Origin: Onthophagus taurus | Lineage: Eukaryota > Arthropoda > Insecta > Coleoptera > Scarabaeidae | DNA length: 64,000 nt | Assembly (NCBI RefSeq): GCF_036711975.1 | Contig: NC_091968.1 | Location: 2,108,001 to 2,172,000, forward strand | Reading direction: 5' to 3' | Part shown: piece by piece, positions 37,101 to 47,000 of the stretch | Layout: every line of letters starts with the position of its first letter | Numbering within the stretch: position 1 is the first letter of the stretch | Program-made: the position numbers and the translations under genes | Notes under the pieces: generated by a model | The model's database searches: none | The model's input: only the letters and a program-made list of their open reading frames with translations | What the model was told of the DNA's origin: nothing

Positions 37101-40100
37101 GTAAAACTAGAACTAACACTAGACCTAGAACTAGAAACATTCGGGATTAGCCGAACGTCTCTTAAGACGGCTAAACCCGAATGATTCTAGTTCTAGATCT
37201 AGTGTTAGTCCTAGTTTTGTACCAGCCACTAGAACTAATACAATACCCAGAACGAGAATCATTCGGGTTTAGCCGCACATCTCTCAAGACGGCTAAAAAC
37301 GAATGATTCTACTTCTAGGTCTACTGTTAGTTCTAATGACAGTCAGTGTAAAACTAGAACTAACACTAAACCTAGAACTAGAAACATTCGGGCTTAGCCG
37401 AACGTCTCTTAAGACGGCTAAACCCGAATGATTCTAGTTCTAGGTCTTGTGTTAGTTCTAGTCGGTGGTGCAAAACTACGACTAACACTAGACTTAGAAC
37501 TAGAAACATTCGGGATTAGCCGAACGTCTCTTAAGACAGCCGACTGATTCTAGTTCTAGGTCTTGTATTAGTTCTAATGACAGTGTTAGTGCAAAACTAG
37601 AACTACCACTAAACCAGAAATAGAATTATTAGGGTTTAGCCGTCTTGAGAGACGTGCGCCTAAACCCGAATGATTCTAGTTCTAGGTCTTGTATTAGTTC
37701 TAGTAGCTGGTGCAAAACTAGGACTAACACTAGATCTAGAAATAGAAATATTTGGGTTTAGCCGAACGTCTCTTAAAACGGCTAAATCCGAATGATTCTA
37801 GTTCTAGGTCTTAGTTAGTAACTGTGCTAGTGGTAAACTAGAAGAACTAGTTTTAGTATATTTATATATTCTTACCCACACATTCCTCCCATAAACATTA
37901 AACAAACCAAAACAATATTAATAAGATGAGGTGGTAAAAATAATGTTTTGATGTGTCTAAACCCTTCGCATAATTTTTCTTTGGTCGTTCTTTTATTATT
38001 ATTATTATTATTTCCCTCGATATAATTTTCATCGATTAAAATTTTAATTGGAAACTTTTCAGTAGATTTTCCAGTATTCATCGAATAAATTTGTTGAAAA
38101 ACTTTCAAAGCAACTTCATTTTTCCCACTGGTCATCAAAAATTTCGGACTCTCCGGTAAAAATGAATGCCCGATTGTGCTTATTAAACTGGGCAGAGTGC
38201 AAATTAATATAAAAAAATTCCAAGAATGCAAATTAAAATTATCTTTTGATACATCCCAATTTTGGGGGAGAATTCCCCATGCCAAGAGTGGCAAAAATAA
38301 ATTCGCAAAGTTGTAAATAACGCCCAAACTGATTAAGAGCTTCGCTCGGTATTTGGCTGAGTGGAATTCGGATAAAGCTGATGTTAACGCAGCGAATGGA
38401 CCATTTATTCTATAAATATTAAAATAATTTTTTTGTATAATAAGGTAATATTAACTTACACAAAACCCGTCATAAATTTAGCAGCCATCAACATTTCAAA
38501 ATTTTGCGACAATCCAGCTATAAACACAAAGAACGCATCCAAACCATAACCGATAACCAATAATTTTTTCCTTCCAAAAGCATCTGCTAAAAATCCCCAA
38601 ATAAAAGCACTTGAAATCATTCCTAAATAAGAGATTGCGTTTAACATTCCTCTTCCTTCTAACGACAGGTTTAAATCGCAATGGGCCGATGGTACAACAT
38701 AAGCCATTGCTGTGCTATCAAACATTGCAGCCCAACCACTTGGTAAAGCTAGTAAGATTAAGAGGAAATTAAATTTTCCAAAACCAGTAGCAGCTATTGC
38801 CGTTTCAAAATCAGCTTCTAAAAATATATTTAAAATTGGAATTAAAAGAGGTTCTTACAAAATTAGACTTATAAAAATGTTGTTGGTATGTGTCAAAATG
38901 TTACTAATCAATTAAAAACATCATCAAGCTATTTCAAAATGCCAAAGAAAGTTAATAACATATTTTGCAGAAACTTCAAAAACTCTAGAATACGGAAAAA
39001 AGTTAGTGGCATGGATCAAATTTGCTTTGGTTGATTATAAACATACCTGGGATGATTAAGGAGGATGAAGAAATGAAAAAAAAGATTGTTGGTGTTTTTT
39101 GCAAGTTTATCAAATAGCAGAAATTAAATATTATTTGGTGGTATGTGTCAAAACGACACTAATAGTTTGGAAAAATGTTGAAACGAAGGCTAAGTTGTTC
39201 GCAATACTTCTGGTGAACGTAATACTTGCTTTAAGTGTGTTTGAAAAGAAAACCACCATATAAACAGCACCACAATATTGTTAGTTGAAGAGTCCTGTAC
39301 CAGAATAAGACGCAAGAAAGTCGCATAAATGCGTTTGTATGAAAAACGGTGAAAATGGACTTTCTAAGAAAAGTATGCAGAGTATTAAGCTTGGATCATG
39401 TTCCAAATTAAATCGACATTGATGAGGTTGAATCCAAACAGTTGATAAGATATAATAATATAAATTGATGGCCAAAAAGAGCTTTTGATATGTACCTCAA
39501 TATAGAAGAAAGAGAGGTAGACCAAATACATCCTGGATTTAAGTGATCAGACAGATTATAACTGATCAAGCCTTACCAGAGGAGGGATGGAGGAATAGAA
39601 AAAAATGGAAAGATCGAAATGTGGGGTGCGGTAAAGGAACCGTGCCATTATATATAAGATAAAATTGTTGGTGTTTCTGGCAAGTATATCAAATAGCAGA
39701 AATTAAAAATTACTTGTTGGAATGTGTCAAAACGACACTAATCGATAGGAAAATTTATGAAACGAAGGCTAAACGGTTGTCAATAGTTCTGGTGAACGCG
39801 AAACTTGCTTTAAATGTGTTTGAAAAGAAGACCAACATATAAACAGACCCACGATAATATTAGTTGAAGAGTCCTGTCCGAGAACAGGATGCAAGAATGT
39901 CGCAAAAATGCGTTTGTATGCTCGAAACGGTGGAAATGGACATTCTAAGAATAGTAGGCAGAGTGTAGCGTTCTGTGGCAGCAGCTCCATTTGAAAACAT
40001 AAAATTGTAATTCATTTGTTATTATTTTTATATTCACACACAATTGTTTTTGAAGCAAAACATAACAGACGCAAAATAAAAAGTCTGCCAACAGTTAATT

Positions 40101-43100
40101 TTATAATTGTATTATTATGTTGGCTAATACCTCATAGCCACACAGAGTATCAAGCATGGAACGTGTTCCAAATTAAATTGAAATTGATGAGGTTGAAACC
40201 AAACAGTTGATATGGTATAATAATATAAACCGATAGCCAAAAAGAGCTTTTGATATGTATCTCAACATAGAAGAAAGGGAGGTAGACCAAATATTTTCTG
40301 GATTTAAGTGATCAAACAAATTATAACTCATTACCAGAAGAGGGATGGAGGAATAGAAAAGAATGGCAAGATCGAAATATGGGACACGGTAAAAGAATCC
40401 TGCTTTTATATATAAGATAAAATTGTTTCTCTTTTTGGCAAGTTTATCACATAGCAAAAATTGAAAATTATTTGTTGGTATGTGTCAAAACGACACTAAT
40501 CGTTTGGAAAAATGTTGAAAAGAAGGCTAAACTGTTGGGAATACTTCTGGTGAACTAAAAACTTGCTTTAAGTGTGTTTGAAAAGAAGACCACCATATAA
40601 ACAGAGCTACGACATTATTAGTTTAAGAGTCCTGTTCGAGAACAGGATGCAAGAATGTCGCAAAGATGCGTTTGTATGCTCGAAACGGTGAAAATGGACT
40701 TTCTAAGAAGAGTATGCAGAGTATCCTGAAACATGTTACAAATAAAATTGAAATTGATGAGGTTCAAACCAAACAGTTGATATAGTATAATAATATAAAC
40801 CGATGGCCAACAAGAGCTTTTGATATGTATCTCAACATAGAAGTAACATAGACTAAGTATATCCTGGATTTAAGTGATCAGACAGATTATAACTGATCCA
40901 GCCTTACCAGAAGAAGGATAGAGGAATAGAGAAGAATGGCAAGAGCGAAATGTGGGATGCGGTAAAGGAACCCTGCCATTATACAGGGTGTTTCGGTGAC
41001 TCGGGGAATAGTTAATCAAAGTTAGAAAATTTTAACACATTTTTCTAAATATCTTAAACACTATTTCACATAAAATCATTAGGCAATTTTTGAGTTGGAT
41101 CGGTACGCGGGAACAATGCTATACAGGCTGTTCCTAAAGTTTGTTTGCTCAGAACTTTTTTATTCTATCATTTATTTTTGCAGTTTCTAATAGTAAATTT
41201 AGTTTACAAACTTTATCATTCTTAGAGAATATTGATAAAATCCACCGTTTTCGAATTAAATGCAAAAATGTTAGGCTCCGAATTCAATAACACTAAAAAA
41301 AAAAAATAATCTGAATTGGCAATGACAAGTGAAAAATATGTTAAGTATAAGTTATGACAGCTCAGTTCGATTTTCACTTGTCATTGCCAATTCAGATTTT
41401 TTTTTTTTTAGTGCTATTATTGAAATCGGAACCCAACATTTTTGCATTTAACACGTAAACGGTGATTTTTATCAATAATATCTAAGAATAATAAAAGTTT
41501 CTAAACTAAATTTTCTATTAGAAACTGCAAAAATAAATGTAGGGTTATAATAGAATAAAAAAGTTCTGAGCAAACAAACTTTAGGAACAGCCGGTATAGC
41601 ATTGTTCCCGCGTACCGATTTAACTCGTAAATTGCCTAACGATTTTACATCACATTGATTTATACTGTACCAAATTTAAACGTTTTACTGTAAATAGTGT
41701 TTAAGATATTTGGAAAAATGTGTTAAAATTTCCTAACTTTGATGGCCTGTATGTTTGAAATTTGAAGACTTTTACTAATTTTTTTTACATGAATCGTCAT
41801 CATTTTCATTCTAGTATATGTGGTTAAATTTGTTCCCCGAGTCACCGAAACACCTGTATATAAGATAAAATTGTTGGTGTTTTTGACAAATTTATCAAAT
41901 AGCAGAAATCAGTAATCGTTTGGAAAAATGTTGAAACGAAGGCTAAACTGTTGGCAATACTTCTGGTGAACTCAAAACGAAGACCACAATAAAAACAACG
42001 CCACGACATTATTAGTTGAAGAGTTCTGTTCCAGAACAGGACTCAGAAATGTCGCAAAAATGCGTTTGAATGGTCGAAACGGTGAAAATGGACTTTCTAA
42101 GAAGAGTATGCAGAATATCAAACCTTAAACGTGTTACAAATAAAATTGAAATTGATGAGGTTGAAACCAAACAGTTGATATGGCATAATAATATAAACCG
42201 ATGGCCAAAAAGAGCTTTTGATATGTATCTCAACATAGAAGAAAGAGAGGTAGACCAAGTATATCCTGGATTTAAGTGATCAGACAGATTATAACTGATC
42301 GAGCCATACCAGAAGAAGGATGAAGGAATAGAGAAGAATGGCAAGATCGAAATGTGGGATGCGGTAAAGGAACCCTGCCATTATATACAGGGTGTCTCAG
42401 CGAGACCGGTCATTAGACGTTTCTGGGGTTCTGGCGAAAATAAAAATTTGAGAATTCAGACTTAAGTATTATCAAATACGATCTCTTCGTCTAAAATATT
42501 TTCAGATTTCTTGCACTTCCGGTTATACCGGAAGTCGCCACCAACTTTATTGTTTTAAATGGAACACCCTGTATATTTTTACATATTTGGACTTGTCTGT
42601 TTTCAAGATTTATAAATAACTTTACTTTTTGCAATTTGATTCGGCCGTTCTCGAGTTATTCGATTTTTTCTAGAAAAATCTGCTCCAGCAGACATTTGTT
42701 CAAAAAATCAGAGAACACTCGATTTTTGGGATATCAATTTAGGATTGAGAACATGCTTAAGCAACATGATGGAGTATGTTTTGGTGTCAAGAACTGCTGT
42801 CTAGAACGTTTGGTCACTGTACTATGGCACGTTATCTTTTCAAAATTTGGAAGTACCATAACTTCATTTTTTTAAATGGCACCCCGCATATTTTATTTCT
42901 TAGTCGTCTTCGGTGTCTCATTCTACATCTTTTATATCCCATATGTCCCATGCCTAATATTAATAGTTTGGGAGATAATTAGGGTTTTTTGAAAAATGCA
43001 CACATATCATATGGATATTTAGCCTAGTGTGCCATGAAGAGAACGTAATTGATAATACTCAAGTCTGCATTCTCAAATTTTTTGTTTGGCCAGAACCCCA

Positions 43101-43722
43101 GAAACGTCTAATGACCTGTCTCGCTGAGACACCCTGTATAAAATGAAATTGTTGGTGTTTCTGGCAAGTTTATCAAATAGCAGAAATTAAAAATTACTTG
43201 TTGGTATGTGTCAAAACGACACTAATCGTTTGGAAAAATGTTGAAACGAAGGCTAAACTGTTGGCAATACTTCTGGTGAACTCAAAACTTGCTTTAAGTG
43301 TGTTTGAAACGAAGACCACAATAAAAACAACGCCACGACATTGTTAGTTGAAGAGTTCTGTCCCAGAACAGGACTCAGAAATGTCGCAAAAATGCGATTG
43401 TACGCTCGAAACAAGGTTGCAAACATGGTTGATATGGTATAATAATATAAACTGATGGCCAAAAAGGGCTTTCGATATGTACCTCAACATAGAAGAAAGA
43501 GAGGTAGATCAAATACATCCTGGATTTAATTGATCAGACAGATTACGAGTATAACTGATTACCAGAAGAGGGATAGAGGAATAAAGAAGAATGGCAAGAT
43601 CGAAATGTGACAAGAAGATAAATTATTAATATTGTCTACTTTTTATCTATTATTTACAACATTTTACCTTTCTCTTTATCCTCATATTTTTCTTCTTTAA
43701 CGTCAATTTCTTTTGCCAACAT
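34165..43722 (-). CDS. SV2-like MFS transporter C
   Basis: Third paralogue, more diverged. Exons (minus): 43722-43668, 38817-38460, 38409-37876, 34874-34612, 34557-34398, 34348-34165; 1554 nt, 517 aa, all phases consistent. Exon 1 (MLAKEIDVKEEKYEDKEK) lies 4.85 kb upstream of exon 2 and joins in phase 1 to EADFETAIAATGFGKFN, exactly like copies A and B. Motifs: GFLADAFGRKKLL, PESPKFLM, and a run of six Asn in the central loop encoded by an AAT microsatellite. It ends IPNTDMKALQ. Intron layout differs: introns 3 (3001 nt) and 4 (54 nt) are absent from A and B, and the A/B intron at CNE|NPD is absent here. Intron 1 holds a 578-bp tandem repeat, intron 3 the palindromic satellite. No stop or frameshift. 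Confidence 0.9.
34905..34990. mobile_element. Pogo-like terminus next to satellite in MFS C intron 3
   Basis: TA then CAGTAAAACAAAAATGGATT at 34905, followed by a GGGGAAGGAATTGTCCATTA block parallel to 21351-21400. It lies about 28 nt from the splice acceptor. No matching opposite terminus is seen near the donor (37850-37875). Confidence 0.55.
34990..37850. repeat. Palindromic satellite array (MFS C intron 3)
   Basis: More than 20 units. Between 35510 and 35940 four nearly identical ~122-bp units follow each other (starts ACCCAGAACGAGAATCATTC). Elsewhere ~122-bp and longer types alternate. Nearly all centres are in the orientation GCCGCACGTCTCTCAAGACGG; the block near 37640 has the reverse, GCCGTCTTGAGAGACGTGCG. 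The array fills practically the whole intron. Confidence 0.94.
39965..40142. mobile_element. 178-bp insertion with CAGAGT duplication
   Basis: Interrupts copy 2 of the 578-bp repeat. CAGAGT flanks it on both sides, and other copies have a single CAGAGTAT there. No TIRs or tRNA-like promoter were recognised. Confidence 0.65.
40983..41857. mobile_element. Foldback element with ~390-bp arms
   Basis: Starts ACAGGGTGTTTCGGTGACTC and ends with the inverse, GAGTCACCGAAACACCTGT. The arms stay alignable inward to a central A-run/T-run pair (GGCAATGACAAGTGAAAA / TTTTCACTTGTCATTGCC). It is inserted in the TATATA stretch of copy 3 of the 578-bp repeat. No coding sequence. Confidence 0.9.
42387..43137. 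mobile_element. Second ACAGGGTGT foldback element
   Basis: Starts ACAGGGTGTCTCAGCGAGAC and ends with GTCTCGCTGAGACACCCTGT; the arms match for at least 100 bp (GTCATTAGACGTTTCTGGGG / CCCCAGAAACGTCTAATGAC). It sits in the same TATA position of another 578-bp copy. Non-coding. Confidence 0.9.
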
Positions 43723-44079
43723 ATTTAAAAAAAGAATAACTCACTGCCACTTTCACTGTCGATTTCAAGAAACTCTTAGTTCCATGGAAATATACTTAAA
43801 AGTAATTACATTCAAGTTGTGTTTCACAATTTATATTATAATATACTCACTCACCAAAGCAAATAAGATTAAAATTATTGTTATGACAGAACAATCGTTT
43901 TCGTTCATAAAAACATGCACACCATAAAGTAAGTGTAAATAATGATCAGGATATTTAAGGATTTTTTTGACATTAATGAGTTTTAAATAAGCACTTTGAA
44001 AATTGTTAAAATCATTGAGTAGAGTAGATTCAACCGTTTTTAATGGTTGTGTTGCCAAGAATAAATAAAATTTAAAAAA
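43723..44079. promoter_or_regulatory. Shared upstream region of MFS C (-) and Gr (+)
   Basis: 357 bp separate the two divergent start codons. It is AT-rich, with no clear TATA or initiator that I can assign. Any promoter here would have to serve both genes. Confidence 0.4.
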
Positions 44080-47000
44080 ATGGGTGAAAATCGATTAAAA
44101 TATATTAATATTTTCTTGTTTATAACAAATCTTTTTGGAATAACACCACCGTTAGATAAAACTTTTCGTCTTAAAACGTACTCAAAAAAGTTAAGAATTT
44201 TTTACATAATCGTAATAATTTTCACATTTCTTTTCACCTCCGATGGAAAAAGAAGACTTTTATACAGTTACATAGGTGGAACAATCGCCGTTTTGGATTT
44301 AACCCCCGTGATCGCATTTACAATCGCCGTAATTATTAATATTTTCCAATGCACCATCGTTAAACCGAAAAAATACGAAAACATTTATCACACTTTATAT
44401 TTAATCGAAGAAAAACTTTCAAATTACAACATAAAACGTACAAAAATCTTGTTTCGAATCTTACCAATTTATTTATCTTGCATATTTGGCGCAATAATCC
44501 TATTAATCAACTTAAAAGTTTGCGACGATTTAACACAAAGTTTGTATTTTTGTCTAATATGGTATGTACCACCGGATTTATATAAAATTGGGTTTATTTT
44601 TATTTATGGACAATTACACAGTTTACTTATTTATTTAAGAGAAAATTTTAGAGATTTATGCAGAGCTTTTGAAAGCGTTGTTAAATCATGTAATAATTAT
44701 AGTGAATGGAAATTTAATGACGAAATTCAACGTGTTATTAAAATATACGATCTTTTATGCGATGTAATGAACATGATTAATGAATTATTTGGTTCAACAA
44801 TTTTTCTTCTTTACGTCTATTCATTTATCACAATTTTATTCGGATTAAATCAAATATTTATGATTGGAGAGTTAATTTTTATATTTCAAAGGAACCAAAT
44901 TATTATGTATGTTATGGTTTATGCAACAGTCAGTCTTGCTGGTTTTGTAAGGAATATACCGAGAATTTCATATAATTCGCAATATATGAATGCAGTAATC
45001 ATAGTTATGAGAAACTACTTTGCACTTGCATTATCCCACATAAAATGCAACATAATAGTACAGGCATTGGGTAGTTTTGCATTGATAGTACTAGCACTAT
45101 CATTAGAACTAACACATGACCTATAGTTCGTTTTTTTTCTATAATACTTGTCAACGTAAATTTTTTAGGGTTTCTGTTGGTATTATCTAGGACCCTTATA
45201 AAATTTACGTTATTTTCCTGATTTTTAGTAACATTTTCAGTAACTAAATAGTTGAGGTTAAAATACTAATAAATTTGTAGATAAATACGATTTTAACGAA
45301 GTACATATTTATTGTAAAAACGTGCTAAAAAGTAATTAAATAGAACAAAACACCTTTTCTAGGTAAGTAAATGGCAAATAAACACCTCACAACATTTTTT
45401 ATGCACTTTTTCTTTTGGAATAACGAAAGCTCAAACGTCAGTGTGACGTATCTACTTCAAAACATGATAAAACAAAATTCCTTGTTAATTTTGCCAACTT
45501 TACAACAATTTCACAGGTATTATAGAAAAAAAATGAACTATAGAACTAGAAACATTGGGATTTAGCCGCACGTCTTTCAAGACGGCTAAACCCGAATGAT
45601 TTTAGTTCTAGGTCTAGTATTAGTTCTAGTTTTAGTTCAATGAAAATATACAACATAGATATCTAGTGCTAACTTGCACTATCTGGTATTGTCACTAGTC
45701 ACTAGAACTAACATTAGACCTAAAACTAGAAACATTCGGGTTTAGACGTGCGTCTCTTAAGACGGCTAAACCTGAATGATTCTAGTTCTAGCTCTAGATC
45801 TAGTGTTAGTCCTAGTTTTGCACCAGCCAATAGAACTAATATAAGACCTAGAACTAGAATCATTCGGGTTTAGCCGCACGTCTTTCAAGACGGCTAAACC
45901 CGAATGATTCTAGTTCTAGGTCTTGTGTTAGTTCTAGTGATAGTGCTAGTGCAAAACTAGACTTAACACAAGACCTAGAACTAGAAACATTCGGATTTAG
46001 CCGTACGTCTTTCAAGACGGCTAAACCCGAATGATTCTAGTTCTAGGTCTTGTGTTAGTTCTAGTGATAGTGCTAGTGCAAAACTAGACCTAGAACTAGA
46101 AACATTCGGATTTAGCCGTATGTCTTTCAAGACGGCTAAACCCGAATGATTCTGGTTCTAGGTCTTGTGTTAGTTCTAGTGATAGTGCTAGTGCAAAACT
46201 AGACCTAACACAAGACCTAGAACTAGAAACATTCGGATCTAGCCGTACGTCTTTCAAGACGGCTAAACCCGAATGATTCTAGTTCTAGGTCTTGTGTTAG
46301 TTCTAGTGATACTGCTAGTTCAAAACTAGACTTAACACAAGACCTAGAACTAGAAACATTCGGGTTTAGCCGCACGTCTTTCAAGACGGCTAAACCCGAA
46401 TGATTCTAGTTCTAGGTCTTGTGTTAGTTCTAGTGATAGTGCTAGTGCAAAACTAGACTTAACACAAGACCTAGAACTAGAAACATTCGGATTTAGCCGT
46501 ACGTCTTTCAAGACGGCTAAACCCGAATGATTCTAGTTCTAGGTCTTGTGTTAGTTCTAGTGATAGTGCTAGTGCAAAACTAGACCTAGAACTAGAAACA
46601 TTCGGATTTAGCCGTATGTCTTTCAAGACGGCTAAACCCGAATGATTCTGGTTCTAGGTCTTGTGTTAGTTCTAGTGATAGTGCTAGTGCAAAACTAGAC
46701 CTAACACAAGACCTAGAACTAGAAACATTCGGATCTAGCCGTACGTCTTTCAAGACGGCTAAACCCGAATGATTCTAGTTCTAGGTCTTGTGTTAGTTCT
46801 AGTGATACTGCTAGTTCAAAACTAGACTTAACACAAGACCTAGAACTAGAAACATTCGGGTTTAGCCGCACGTCTTTCAAGACGGCTAAACCCGAATGAT
46901 TCTAGTTCTAGGTCTTGTGTTAGTTCTAGTGATAGTGCTAGTGCAAAACTAGACCTAGAACTAGAAACATTCGGATTTAGCCGTATGTCTTTCAAGACGG

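Larger units (their letters stand above)
38880..43620 (+). repeat. 578-bp tandem repeat from a non-LTR 3' end
   Basis: Five copies of a retrotransposon tail. The best coding copy is 42070-42279 (MDFLRRVCRISNLKRV, then WPKRAFDMYLNIEEREV), the C-terminal end of an endonuclease-RT polyprotein, followed by 3' UTR. Landmark ATTGTTGGTGTTT falls at 39085, 39664, 40420, 41870 and 43148. After removing three inserts (178, 875 and 751 bp) the spacings are 579, 578, 575 and 527. It fills MFS C intron 1. Confidence 0.85.

Noticed and set aside
38712-38915. Plus-strand open frame across MFS C exon 2 start
   Set aside because: Antisense shadow of an exon that joins in frame on the minus strand.
43831-44058. 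Open minus frame between MFS C and Gr with a hydrophobic end and a good donor (GTGAGT)
   Set aside because: It begins with TTG, has no acceptor in front, lies 21 bp from the Gr ATG on the other strand, and shows no recognisable domain.
44947-45126. C-terminal 60 residues of the unspliced Gr frame as real receptor sequence
   Set aside because: The DNA matches the mobile element in P450 intron 2 and the palindromic satellite; the family C-terminus is found at 48925-49239.
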